Part shown: positions 9,635-18,501 of the stretch, in pieces
Layout of the letters: every line of letters starts with the position of its first letter
Numbering within the stretch: the stretch's first letter is position 1
Source: a virus
IMG/VR virus record: IMGVR_UViG_3300028365_000002
Location: 51,229-115,228 of that record
Direction: 5' to 3' (one strand)
DNA: 64,000 nt
Made by a program: the position numbers and the translations under genes
The notes under the pieces: model-generated
Databases searched by the model: none
The model's input: only the letters and a program-made list of their open reading frames with translations
Told to the model about the DNA's origin: nothing

Positions 9635-11086
9635 ATGGCTTATATTATTAACAGATACAACGGATCGGTCTTAACAACAGTTGAAGATGGAACGGTAAAT
9701 CAAGCTACTGAAGTAAAATTCATTGGCAAAAACTTTGCTGGCTACGGCGAAGCACAGAACGAAAACTTTTTGTTCCTTTTAGAAAATTTTGCTTCGTCAA
9801 CAGCTCCAACTCGGCCAATCGCCGGCATGCTGTGGTACGACAGTATTAATTCTAAAATTAGAGTATATGATGGTACAATTTGGAAAACAACAGGCGGCGG
9901 CGAAGTAAGCGCAACTGCACCAATTGGTCTATCCGAGGGAGAACTTTGGTGGAACAACAGTACCAATCAGCTCTATAGTAGAAATTCAGTAAATGAGTGG
10001 GTACTAGTAGGACCACAGGGCGCAGGATCCGGACTTACTCAAATGCAATCACTGACGCTCTTTGACACGGTTGGTAATCCGCATGCAGTTATTGCTGCTA
10101 CTATTGAAGATATCATTGTTTATATTACAAGTCCGACTGCATTTACAATCTCAGCAGGTGATGCAATCACAGGGTTTGACGAAATCAAACAAGGTACAAC
10201 GCTTGTGAATACTCAGGCAGCAACAGCCGGTGTTACTACAAGCGATCATGTTTATTGGGGAACTGCAAGCAATGCATTAACTTTAAACGGCCAAACCGCA
10301 GCAGAATTTCTTACAACTGATAATGCAGTATTTACCAATGTTGTTAAGTTCAATGATCCTGGATTTACACTAGGCAATGACGACGACCTAGTTGTTAAAA
10401 TTGCACCCGATGCTTTTACACCTATAATACAACTTAAACGAGGCCTGCTTAAAATTCAAAATGCAGCCGACGGAGATATTATAAATATTTCTAACACTGA
10501 AATTAAGCCAGCAGTAAACAACACGTATGCATTGGGCACGATTACTGAACGATGGTCTAACATTTATGCAACTACATTTAATGGTACTGCAACACAGGCA
10601 GATACATTATCTGTTAGCGGCTTATATAGAACAGCTACAACTGCCGGTTCTATAAATACTATCGCAGCAAGAGATGCAAGTGGCGACATAACTGCGGTAG
10701 TATTTCGTGGAATAGCAACAACTGCTCGATATGCCGATTTAGCAGAAAATTATTCAACCAACGAAGAACTACTTCCTGGAACCGCAGTAGCAGTTAGCGC
10801 AAGTATTGACTACGAGGTAGAACCTGCTACTGCGAGTAACCATTGCATTGGGGTTATATCAACTGACCCTGCATACTTAATGAACAGCGAAGCACACGGT
10901 CAGCCCGTTGGTCTAAAGGGTCGTCTACCTGTTAGAGTATCAGGACCAGTTAAAAAAGGTCAAGCAGTGTATGCAATGGTCGACGGTGTATGTACTACAA
11001 TTGCAACTACTGCACTAGTTGGAATATCACTTGAGTCAAATTACAGCAACGACGAAAAATTAGTTGAGTGTGTGCTTAAGGTATAA
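9635..11086 (+). CDS. Fibre-like structural protein with C-terminal YADLAE domain
   Basis: A 483-residue protein, third member of the fibre paralog group (GYGEAQNENF, LLENFASSTAPTRP, GMLWYDS in the first 75 residues). From about residue 300 the sequence changes to the arrangement YALGTITERWSNIYATTFNG, common in phage fibres just before their C-terminal domain. The last 120 residues begin with ARYADLAENY and contain LPGTAVA, GLKGRLPVRVSG and GQAVYA, a C-terminal module found on many phage fibre and appendage proteins. It has its own late promoter. A host-binding fibre tip is likely; the receptor is unknown. Confidence 0.8.
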   Translation: MAYIINRYNGSVLTTVEDGTVNQATEVKFIGKNFAGYGEAQNENFLFLLENFASSTAPTRPIAGMLWYDSINSKIRVYDGTIWKTTGGGEVSATAPIGLSEGELWWNNSTNQLYSRNSVNEWVLVGPQGAGSGLTQMQSLTLFDTVGNPHAVIAATIEDIIVYITSPTAFTISAGDAITGFDEIKQGTTLVNTQAATAGVTTSDHVYWGTASNALTLNGQTAAEFLTTDNAVFTNVVKFNDPGFTLGNDDDLVVKIAPDAFTPIIQLKRGLLKIQNAADGDIINISNTEIKPAVNNTYALGTITERWSNIYATTFNGTATQADTLSVSGLYRTATTAGSINTIAARDASGDITAVVFRGIATTARYADLAENYSTNEELLPGTAVAVSASIDYEVEPATASNHCIGVISTDPAYLMNSEAHGQPVGLKGRLPVRVSGPVKKGQAVYAMVDGVCTTIATTALVGISLESNYSNDEKLVECVLKV

Positions 11087-11089
11087 ATA
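11082..11089 (+). promoter_or_regulatory. T4-type late promoter (TATAAATA)
   Basis: An exact TATAAATA overlapping the stop codon of the upstream fibre gene. The predicted start is near 11095, with the SD TAGGAA at about 11104 and ATG 11118. Confidence 0.7.
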
Positions 11090-11117
11090 AAACTAGCAGT
11101 TTATAGGAAAAAAAATA

Positions 11118-12005
11118 ATGGCCGTAGGCGATATAATCTCAGCAGCACGATACAATGCAATGCAAACAATTGTAACTCAAGTTTTAGGCAACGGGGCAAC
11201 TAACTTTGGGTACGGACAGGTATTGTCAAGTTCTGCTGTGGCGCCAGGCGCCACAGTTGTTGCTACTCACATGCAAAGATTAAAAACTGATCTTGTTAAC
11301 ATACATGCTCACCAAAACGGTGCTTTACCGGTACTGCTGTCAATTGCTGCTAACACTGATATTACAAATAGCGCGTACACCCAGTATGAATCTATAACTT
11401 CTGGAATTACCGGAGCATCTCGTTTTAAAATTGATCCTGCAGAAGCTACAACTTCTGCACTAGCATCTAGTACTAGAAATACCACCTGGAATGGCACAAT
11501 CACACATGAGTTTAGGGTAACATTTGAATCTGCAAATGCACGGAGATACTTCTTTAATTCCGGAGGCCAAATACGATTTGGCGCTCAATTATCTGCCCCG
11601 GCAGATGCCAAATCGTCAGCCTGGGCATCGTTCTTATCCAGTATGCAATCTATTATTTTCAATCATACCACAGCGGTATCAACTGCTACAATTGTAACTG
11701 ATACTTCTGCAAACATTGGTAATTTTGATTTGATAGACAATGCTGAATATGTACAAATTTATACAAACTCAAAAACCACTGGATATTCGGACACTTTTTA
11801 CACCATTCGTGCCAAGGCAACTGCTGACGCATTAACTTTCCTGGTCGAATTTATAGATGGGGCAGGGGCAACCGGCCCTGGCGGATCAATTGACGAAAAC
11901 GTTACTGGTAATATCACAAGCATAATTAACCAATTTAGAGCAACTGGTGCATATGTTTCGGTACCAAGTCCGTTGTTTTCAAACATTAGTGCTCTTAGTA
12001 CATGA
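11118..12005 (+). CDS. Small structural protein A (paralog of the next gene)
   Basis: A 295-residue protein that aligns by eye with the following gene: both begin with VGDIISAARYN / VGGVISASEYN, contain HEFRVTFESANARRYFFNSGGQIRFGA-like text (here split around residue 135-155) and an IDENVTGNITSIINQFR C-terminal segment. The conserved YFF.SGG.(I/L)RF core and beta-rich composition fit a virion appendage or fibre-associated protein. It has its own exact late promoter. I do not recognise a named family with certainty. Confidence 0.7.
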   Translation: MAVGDIISAARYNAMQTIVTQVLGNGATNFGYGQVLSSSAVAPGATVVATHMQRLKTDLVNIHAHQNGALPVLLSIAANTDITNSAYTQYESITSGITGASRFKIDPAEATTSALASSTRNTTWNGTITHEFRVTFESANARRYFFNSGGQIRFGAQLSAPADAKSSAWASFLSSMQSIIFNHTTAVSTATIVTDTSANIGNFDLIDNAEYVQIYTNSKTTGYSDTFYTIRAKATADALTFLVEFIDGAGATGPGGSIDENVTGNITSIINQFRATGAYVSVPSPLFSNISALST

Positions 12006-12008
12006 TGC

Positions 12009-12016
12009 AATAAATA
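12009..12016 (+). promoter_or_regulatory. T4-type late promoter (AATAAATA)
   Basis: AATAAATAC immediately after the upstream stop codon; SD CGGAG at about 12026 and ATG 12038 follow. Confidence 0.55.
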
Positions 12017-12037
12017 CACTGTTAACGGAGACTATAC

Positions 12038-13024
12038 ATGCCTGTAAGTGTTGGCGGAGTAATATCTGCATCAGAATATAATAATATAAGAACCACGCTA
12101 TCAACAGTGTATAATACCACCTACGGTCAAACTTTAAGATCATCACCGGTGGTTGCTACATCGAGCAAAGTTACATCTCAACAACTGGAAGAACTGTACC
12201 TTGATGCACAAGGCTGCTATGTTCATCAAGCTGGATCAATCTCCGCTCTTATCAACGTTCCTGCAACCGGACAAACAATTGGTGCCGACGTTTCTCTAGA
12301 ATTTAATCAAGTTACTGGAGCAAAAACGGCAACATCAACTAGTACAACATCGGGCATAAACGATTATAATCAACTAGTAGTTGATATTAGCAATTTTGAC
12401 GGAAGTACATCTGGCTGGCCAGATAGTAGTTTTTCTCTTGGCACTGCAGATGCGAGCGCAAGAAGCACATCATGGGGAAATTCTTCTAATAACCAAACTA
12501 TATATCATGTAGTTACTTTTACATTTGCTAGCCTAGCAGAACGCGACTATTATTTTGAAACCGGCGGCGAACTAAGATTTTCTGCAAGCTTAACAGCTGG
12601 ATCGGGCGCAAAGGACACCGATTGGGCAAATATGCTATCGGCAATAGGAACTATAAAATTTGACAAATACCGACTAACTGCTAATTCCGGAACACCTTCT
12701 ACTAGTGGATACAATGCACTAACATCAACGTATCAATTAATTTATACTAAAACTGGGTCTGGTGTGTATAGTAGCAACGATTACACAATTGCCGGCCGTA
12801 CTGTCAGTGACACTGTTTTAAGATTTAGGATATCAATAGATGATGGCTCAGCAGGAAATATTGACGAATCAGTAGGCGGCACAACTACTAGCACTGTTAA
12901 CACATTTAGACCCGACAGTAGTTTTGTGTACAACGCTGTTTCATATACAGCAGTCAATGTTCCGGCACCAATTATTGCAACAGTTGTTCAGTTAACATCA
13001 AACAACGGCTCTCCGCCGGCATAA
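12038..13024 (+). CDS. Small structural protein B (paralog of the preceding gene)
   Basis: A 328-residue paralog of the preceding gene, with the same ISASEYNNI start, YYFETGGELRFSA core (about residues 170-182) and NIDESVGGTTTSTVNTFRPD C-terminal motif. It is slightly longer through an extra Ser/Thr-rich stretch near residues 100-150. It is the last structural gene of the plus-strand block; a sigma70-type promoter for the accessory island follows within 10 bases of its stop codon. Confidence 0.7.
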   Translation: MPVSVGGVISASEYNNIRTTLSTVYNTTYGQTLRSSPVVATSSKVTSQQLEELYLDAQGCYVHQAGSISALINVPATGQTIGADVSLEFNQVTGAKTATSTSTTSGINDYNQLVVDISNFDGSTSGWPDSSFSLGTADASARSTSWGNSSNNQTIYHVVTFTFASLAERDYYFETGGELRFSASLTAGSGAKDTDWANMLSAIGTIKFDKYRLTANSGTPSTSGYNALTSTYQLIYTKTGSGVYSSNDYTIAGRTVSDTVLRFRISIDDGSAGNIDESVGGTTTSTVNTFRPDSSFVYNAVSYTAVNVPAPIIATVVQLTSNNGSPPA

Positions 13025-13029
13025 ACCAA

Positions 13030-13058
13030 TTGACATAATAAAAAAACTGTTGTATTAT
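13030..13058 (+). promoter_or_regulatory. Sigma70-type promoter opening the accessory island
   Basis: TTGACA (13030-13035), 17-base spacer, TATTAT (13053-13058), a near-consensus host-type promoter. It begins six bases after the last structural gene and precedes ATG 13083, which has the SD AAGGA (13072-13076). It shares the extended TTGACATAAT with the promoter at 31804. Confidence 0.75.
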
Positions 13059-13082
13059 TATATAATATAACAAGGATTTCCA

Positions 13083-13427
13083 ATGGATGATAAATTAAAA
13101 GCTGCACTTGATTTTAGTAACTATATGATTACACTTGACAATCAGAAAAGGTTATTAAAAGAACAATACGACAATGATATTATTTATTACCACAACGGCG
13201 GTCAATTTACATTAACTCGAGAATTAATTAGCTTTTGCACATTGTTGGTTAATACTACCGTCAATGAATCGGTATTAATAGATGATAATTCAACTCCTAT
13301 TCATATTGACAATTTATCAAAATTTGTAAATGACATATTAGCCGAGTATACCAAGGCGGGTAACAAGTATTTGGCAGGATTTGCCAAATTAAAAAACAAC
13401 CGCACAGTCGAAGGTATTATTAGTTAA
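13083..13427 (+). CDS. Conserved small phage protein, unknown function
   Basis: A 114-residue protein of the type LDFSNYMITLDNQKRLLKEQY near the N terminus and IDDNSTPIHIDNL in the middle. I recall similar small proteins next to fibre genes in marine T4-like phages, but no function is known to me. The first half is probably helical with a coiled-coil tendency. The stop codon overlaps the ATG of the next gene (TAATG at 13425-13429), so it is translated with the first glycosyltransferase of the island. Confidence 0.7.
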   Translation: MDDKLKAALDFSNYMITLDNQKRLLKEQYDNDIIYYHNGGQFTLTRELISFCTLLVNTTVNESVLIDDNSTPIHIDNLSKFVNDILAEYTKAGNKYLAGFAKLKNNRTVEGIIS

Positions 13428-14269
13428 TGACAAAGGGTGCATTACTAATAGCACGTAATAACAGCGAAATTGACTATGTTAAACAAGCTGTCTTTTGTGC
13501 AAACAGAATTAAAGAATACCAAGGAATTCCTGTGAGTATTATCACAGACACTGCTGACTATCTTGAGAAAGCATATCCGGATCATCCGTTTGATAAAGTA
13601 ATTTTGACAAATACATCCGGTAACGACACATACAAAAAATACCACGACGGTTCGTGGACTAGAAAAAGTTTACAGTTCAAGAACACTGATCGAAATACAG
13701 CATACAGTCTTACTCCGTATGATGAAACAATTTTGTTGGATACTGACTTCATTGTTGCAAACAACGTATTAAATCGATGCTTTGACCAGACTCACGATTT
13801 ACTAATGTACAGTGACAATACATTTGAGTTTTCTGGATGGAGAGATTTGTCCGAGTTTAAATTTATAAGCGACAGCGGCCCAAAGTTTTACTGGGCAACG
13901 TGCGTGTTTTTTAGAAAGAATTTGTCAAACCGAATATTTTTTGATCTAGTTGATCACATTAACAAAAATTGGAATCATTATCGAAATGTTTATCAAATTG
14001 TTTCAAGCGTGTTTCGCAATGATTTTGCATTTAGCATTGCTGCACATATAATGAACGGCCACAGAACTGGAAATTTTGTTAACCCAATGCCGGGAACAAA
14101 ATATTTTATCACTGACCGAGATCACCTTGAGAAAATTATAGATGATAAATTTGTATTTTTAATTGAAAAACAAGGAACAGCCGATTGCTTTGCAATACAA
14201 GCCACTGGCAGTAATGTTCATATTATGAATAAGTTTAGCCTTAATAGGATTATTGACAATGCCGATTAA
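13427..14269 (+). CDS. GT-A type glycosyltransferase-like protein (1)
   Basis: A 280-residue protein with the GT-A pattern: an N-terminal Rossmann-like strand ALLIARNNSEIDYVKQAVFCANRI, an ITD...DYL strand, and a DxD motif in ETILLDTDFIV (D105-T-D107 by position) that would bind the divalent metal and nucleotide sugar. It resembles the following gene in length and motif order, so the two are paralogs. It overlaps both neighbours by a few bases. The acceptor is unknown; nearby sugar-nucleotide genes suggest a glycan or a modified virion or metabolite. Confidence 0.7.
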   Translation: MTKGALLIARNNSEIDYVKQAVFCANRIKEYQGIPVSIITDTADYLEKAYPDHPFDKVILTNTSGNDTYKKYHDGSWTRKSLQFKNTDRNTAYSLTPYDETILLDTDFIVANNVLNRCFDQTHDLLMYSDNTFEFSGWRDLSEFKFISDSGPKFYWATCVFFRKNLSNRIFFDLVDHINKNWNHYRNVYQIVSSVFRNDFAFSIAAHIMNGHRTGNFVNPMPGTKYFITDRDHLEKIIDDKFVFLIEKQGTADCFAIQATGSNVHIMNKFSLNRIIDNAD

Positions 14270-15086
14270 TTTTACATTACTAGCACAAAATAGTTCAGAT
14301 GATTATATTAAACAGGCATACTTGTGTGCGCTGAGCATAAAGGCAACCAATCCTGATTCTAAAATAGCGTTAATAACAAACGACGATTGTAAATATGATA
14401 TTTTTGACAATATAATTGAGATTCCGTGGGGAGATGACGCAAGCGAATCACAATGGAAAATTGAAAATCGTTGGAAAATATACCACATTACTCCTTATGA
14501 TAACACAATTGTACTAGACACAGACATGTTGGTGCTGGATAACATCCAGCATTGGTGGGAAGCCCTGCAACACAAGAAAATATTCTATACAACCAATGTG
14601 CTAACATATAGAGGAAGCCCACTTGCAAGCACGTACTACCGAAAGTTGTTTGTGAAGAACAACCTTCCAAATTTATACAGCGGACTTCATTACTTTAAAA
14701 AGAGCACCGAAGCACATTTATTTTATCAGTGGCTTGAGATTGTTATGAAAAACTGGAAAGTATTTTATGAACAATACGCAACTGGAAAAGTTATTCAGGA
14801 GTTTCCAAGTGTGGATGTAAGTGCAGCCATTGTTGCTAAGATATTAGGCTGGGAAGATACTATTTCCAGTGCGTGTGCCTATCCAAATTTCGTTCATATG
14901 AAGGCGCATGCACAGGAATGGAAATCACCCAGCGACTCATGGCAGGATAGTGTTAGTGTATCGTTTAATAAATCTCTTAATCTAAAGATTGGAAATTATC
15001 ACCAGCAAGGAATTTTTCATTACACTGAAAAGAGTTTTGCAACTGATAAAATAATAAAAATTTATGAAGAATACTTGGGAATTTAA
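14259..15086 (+). CDS. GT-A type glycosyltransferase-like protein (2)
   Basis: A 275-residue paralog of the preceding gene. I choose ATG 14259, 8-9 bases after AGGAT, over the upstream TTG 14253. The order of motifs is the same: FTLLAQNSSDDYIKQAYLCALSI at the N terminus, KIALIT strand, then a DxD motif in TIVLDTDMLVLDN. The C-terminal half is rich in aromatic residues (YSGLHYFKKS, MKNWKVFYEQY), consistent with an acceptor pocket. It overlaps the upstream gene by 11 bases. Family membership is inferred from motif order; donor and acceptor are unknown. Confidence 0.7.
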   Translation: MPINFTLLAQNSSDDYIKQAYLCALSIKATNPDSKIALITNDDCKYDIFDNIIEIPWGDDASESQWKIENRWKIYHITPYDNTIVLDTDMLVLDNIQHWWEALQHKKIFYTTNVLTYRGSPLASTYYRKLFVKNNLPNLYSGLHYFKKSTEAHLFYQWLEIVMKNWKVFYEQYATGKVIQEFPSVDVSAAIVAKILGWEDTISSACAYPNFVHMKAHAQEWKSPSDSWQDSVSVSFNKSLNLKIGNYHQQGIFHYTEKSFATDKIIKIYEEYLGI

Positions 15087-15665
15087 ATGGAAGATCTAAT
15101 CTATATACCTACAAAAAGATTTGTATATTTTGACAACTTGGGAAATCTGTTAAGTATTAGTAATACTAAAAATGCAGATGGAAATTTTATCGAAGTGGAC
15201 GACTTTGCAGTCAAAGATCTAGTTAGTGGAAAAGAACACTTACATCAATATTGTATAAATTTTGATACCGTTATTAAAACTTATGTACTAGAATACCGAA
15301 ATACTGAAGTTATCAACGCCAATCATCAGTTGCATTATATTGACCGCAAAGACGTACTGTCTGCAGACTTAACAATAATTCAACACGTCTCTCGAAAAGA
15401 ATGGGTAATAATGTTGAGCGACCCTGTTAGAAATAATTTTAGTGGAAAGAATATTTCTATCGATGCATCGTTGATGTTTAGTATTACAAGATACAACGAT
15501 GTTCAGTCTTTGGAAAGAGTGATTAATATTGAATTGATTGAATTAATATCAAATGATTGTGTAAAAATTCCTTTTAATAGCCAGATTGAGTCAGACACTA
15601 CTGCACTAAGTGTATATACTATTAAGAGACTTGATTCGTATCGTCATGAGGTAATTAATGAATAA
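15087..15665 (+). CDS. Hypothetical protein
   Basis: A 192-residue acidic protein starting directly after the stop codon of the second GT-A gene. It looks beta-rich (RFVYFDNLGNLLSIS, WVIMLSDPVRNNF) with no Cys/His cluster, membrane segment or enzyme motif that I recognise. Its 3' end overlaps the next gene by 8 bases, so it belongs to the same translation unit. It could be a virion-associated or scaffold-like partner of the glycosyltransferases. Confidence 0.65.
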   Translation: MEDLIYIPTKRFVYFDNLGNLLSISNTKNADGNFIEVDDFAVKDLVSGKEHLHQYCINFDTVIKTYVLEYRNTEVINANHQLHYIDRKDVLSADLTIIQHVSRKEWVIMLSDPVRNNFSGKNISIDASLMFSITRYNDVQSLERVINIELIELISNDCVKIPFNSQIESDTTALSVYTIKRLDSYRHEVINE

Positions 15666-16587
15666 CAAATTTAAAATACTAGACCATGACATTATTTATT
15701 TGTCATATGACGAACCAAATGCAGAAAAAAATTATGCAGACTTGTGCAAAAAAATTCCGTGGGCAAAGAGAATACACGGTGTTGAGGGGTCTGACGCTGC
15801 ACACAAGGCCTGTGCAGAATTAAGTGACACAGACCGATTTATCACAGTCGACGCCGACAACATAATCGATACTAAATTTCTGTCAAGGGAGTTTGATTTA
15901 GACGCTCACAAAGACTTGGATAAATGTGTTATCAGCTGGACTGCAAAAAATCATATCAACGGACTAATGTACGGCAACGGCGGCCTCAAATGCTGGCCCA
16001 AAGAATATGTGCTCAACATGCGCACACACGAAAATGCACCAGATGACAATCCACATGCACAAGTTGACTTTTGTTGGGATATTGAATATATCCAAATGAA
16101 CGGCTGCTACAGCGAAATCTTTAACAACGCAAGTCCCCAACAAGCATGGCGCGCAGGATTTAGAGAAGGTGTTAAAATGGCACTTGACCAGGGTATTAAA
16201 CCGACACCAGAAGCCTTCCAAAAGAATCATTGGAAGAATATGCACAGACTTTATATATGGTTAATGACTGGCACTGATGTAAAAAATGGATTATGGGCAA
16301 TTTATGGCGCAAGAGAAGGATTGTATCATACCATGTGTACTGATTGGGATTACATACAAGTTCGCGACTTTAAATATTTAAATAATTATTGGGAACATTC
16401 AGGCAGTCAACTCAAAGAAGAAGATTTGATGTCTCAAACAAAAATGATGGGAGAAATGCTAATCAACAAACTTGACCTTCCGATTGCAGCCGACCCCCTT
16501 GCTCCTGACCAAAGCAAGTTTTTTAAAACCGTATATCAAAATCCTGCTCGTATAATCGGACAACAGTTTGTAGATAGAGAGACATAA
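15658..16587 (+). CDS. GT-A-like protein of the 'EPNAEKNY...DADN' type (1)
   Basis: A 309-residue protein. It begins with an IIYLSYDEPNAEKNY strand-helix unit, then RIHGVEGSDAAHKAC, and a DxD-like motif in FITVDADNII (about residues 60-69), which suggests a GT-A nucleotide-sugar transferase fold. The conserved YGNGGLKCWPKE and AWRAGFREGVKMALDQG segments recur in the C-terminal domain of the 17149-18501 protein, so the two are homologs. I have seen such proteins in marine phages labelled as glycosyltransferases; the biochemical role is inferred. Confidence 0.65.
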   Translation: MNNKFKILDHDIIYLSYDEPNAEKNYADLCKKIPWAKRIHGVEGSDAAHKACAELSDTDRFITVDADNIIDTKFLSREFDLDAHKDLDKCVISWTAKNHINGLMYGNGGLKCWPKEYVLNMRTHENAPDDNPHAQVDFCWDIEYIQMNGCYSEIFNNASPQQAWRAGFREGVKMALDQGIKPTPEAFQKNHWKNMHRLYIWLMTGTDVKNGLWAIYGAREGLYHTMCTDWDYIQVRDFKYLNNYWEHSGSQLKEEDLMSQTKMMGEMLINKLDLPIAADPLAPDQSKFFKTVYQNPARIIGQQFVDRET

Positions 16588-16596
16588 AATATTTCA

Positions 16597-17142
16597 ATGA
16601 AACTTGAATATACAATTTCTCCAATTAATCAGCCTTTCTCTGACTTAGAATTAGTAAGAGAAAACATTTCAAAATTTCTAGATAGTCACATGCAATCTGA
16701 TGATAATATTTTCAACATATTGTTCACTGGACGAGAAGTTACAGAATGGAGTGATTTTTTGTCATTGTGTAAATATCTTAAAGACCACTATGCTTGTACG
16801 TTGGAAATCAACACAACTGCTGCACCGGGAGTAATTTGGTGGACTGCCGCAGCCAGAGTGCTGGACACAATTACCATCAGTGCATATCACGAAACTTTAA
16901 AAAAAGTAAAAACACGCAAGCTAGCTGATTATCTGTATGACCTTGGAGTTAATACAACCATTGACGTGTTTGTAGATCCACAAGAGTTTGAAAAATGCAC
17001 CAATATTATAGACTACTTGAAAGAAGGGCAACGCAATTGGGCAATTGTAGCAAAGCCGATATTAACCAACGGAGTATTTTTATATGAAGAAAAGCAACGA
17101 GAATATTTTGTTAACCCGACCAAGCAATCGACTGAGGAATAA
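16597..17142 (+). CDS. Radical SAM-like protein lacking the Fe-S cysteines
   Basis: A 181-residue protein resembling the central TIM-barrel part of radical SAM enzymes: an ILFTGREVTEW strand-loop in place of the usual FTGGEPT, LEINTTAAPG in place of LTSNG, TITISAYHE (compare TVSYHAE in the 29588 gene), and a TIDVFVDPQEFEKC strand. The N-terminal CxxxCxxC segment is absent, so it should not bind the catalytic [4Fe-4S] cluster. It may be a degenerate partner subunit or a remnant. It sits between two GT-A-like genes with short gaps. Confidence 0.5.
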   Translation: MKLEYTISPINQPFSDLELVRENISKFLDSHMQSDDNIFNILFTGREVTEWSDFLSLCKYLKDHYACTLEINTTAAPGVIWWTAAARVLDTITISAYHETLKKVKTRKLADYLYDLGVNTTIDVFVDPQEFEKCTNIIDYLKEGQRNWAIVAKPILTNGVFLYEEKQREYFVNPTKQSTEE

Positions 17143-17148
17143 TCATAC

Positions 17149-18501
17149 ATGTTTGACATAATTATTATACAACCAGTTGCACGTAACAACACAAGCCGGC
17201 ATGATGATATCGTGCAGCGTTTTCCTTTTGTTAAACATGCAGCATCAGTTGTTGACGCACAACAGCAATCGTTAACAGAGTTTTTTTGGATAGTACCCGA
17301 TGATATAATTGTTAGTAATACGTTTGATTTTGACTATGTGCCTGATGACTGGAGTCAGGATTATATACATGTATTTAAAAATGGCAAAGATCTTTATGAC
17401 GGAATTTCACTTATTCCAAAAACTGCTATATTAACTACTGCCGACATACAAATAAGGTTTTGCCATAATACAAAGAAAGTTGCAGTTCTAGCATCTACAC
17501 CAAAGCCCTATGACATATTTAATATTGATACTTTTGCGGAATACACACATGCAATGGAAACTAGTACAACTGAAATGTTTTGGATGAGTTCAGTAAACAT
17601 CAACATTGACTACGATGTGGCAAACAATTTTTATATACCACACACCGATAAAGATTTGCGCAATAAATCTCATGCATTTTTGCATCATGTAAATGGTCAA
17701 CAACACTACAATGGATTATTGTTGTGCAGCAAACACTCTCCGCTTTCAAAACGCGAAATAGAATATAGATTTCCCGTCAACCGAATTGAACATAAAATTG
17801 TAGCATCTACACCAAAGCCCTATGACATTGTGTTTATAAGTTACGAAGAACCCAATGCTGACGAAAACTATCAAGTCTTGTTAAAGATTGCGCCCCGCGC
17901 TGTTCGGGTGCACGGCGTAAAAGGAATTCATAATGCACATATTGCCGCCGCCAAACTTTGTAAATCTAAAATGTTTTGGGTAGTCGATGCCGATGCAACT
18001 ATAGTTGATGATTTTACATTTAACTTACAAGTACATGACAGTAATTTAACTTGTGTGCATGTTTGGCGTAGTCAAAATCCAGTGAATGATCTTGTTTACG
18101 GCTATGGAGGCGTAAAATTACTACCTAGGGAGCTTACAGAAAACATGGATATTGGTAAGACGGATATGACTACTAGCATCAGTAATCAATTTAAGTTGAT
18201 GCCTGTAATTAGCAACATTACTTTGTTTAACACAGATCCTTACAGCACATGGAAAAGCGCATTTAGAGAATGTGTTAAACTGTCATCAAGAATCATTGAC
18301 AGACAGCAAGATACAGAAACTCAACAACGATTATATACATGGTGCACAGTTGGGATTAAAAAGCCATTTGGAAAATATGCAATATCTGGAGCAAAAGCTG
18401 GCGCAGCATATGGCACAAGAAATAAAGACAACATTGCTGCATTAAAAAAAATAAATGATTTTAACTGGCTAAAGGAGAAATTTAATGATGCACACTTATG
18501 A
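17149..18501 (+). CDS. GT-A-like protein with duplicated N-terminal module (2)
   Basis: A 450-residue protein made of three segments: two similar modules of about 104 residues (each with a FFWIVPDD / MFWMSSVN strand and ending in ASTPKPYDI), followed by a domain homologous to the 15658 protein (SYEEPNADENY, RVHGVKGIHNAH, WVVDADATI, VYGYGGVKL, TWKSAFRECVKL). The modules end in an identical 28-base DNA repeat. The VDAD motif suggests a GT-A-type active site. The tandem modules could recognise a repeated acceptor. Its stop codon overlaps the next gene by 17 bases. Confidence 0.65.
   Translation: MFDIIIIQPVARNNTSRHDDIVQRFPFVKHAASVVDAQQQSLTEFFWIVPDDIIVSNTFDFDYVPDDWSQDYIHVFKNGKDLYDGISLIPKTAILTTADIQIRFCHNTKKVAVLASTPKPYDIFNIDTFAEYTHAMETSTTEMFWMSSVNINIDYDVANNFYIPHTDKDLRNKSHAFLHHVNGQQHYNGLLLCSKHSPLSKREIEYRFPVNRIEHKIVASTPKPYDIVFISYEEPNADENYQVLLKIAPRAVRVHGVKGIHNAHIAAAKLCKSKMFWVVDADATIVDDFTFNLQVHDSNLTCVHVWRSQNPVNDLVYGYGGVKLLPRELTENMDIGKTDMTTSISNQFKLMPVISNITLFNTDPYSTWKSAFRECVKLSSRIIDRQQDTETQQRLYTWCTVGIKKPFGKYAISGAKAGAAYGTRNKDNIAALKKINDFNWLKEKFNDAHL
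17489..17828 (+). repeat. 28-base direct repeat bounding a duplicated module
   Basis: Positions 17489-17516 and 17801-17828 are identical (28 bases, encoding the end of ASTPKPYDI). The offset is 312 bases, exactly 104 codons, so the intervening module is an in-frame duplication within the 17149 gene. Confidence 0.85.
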
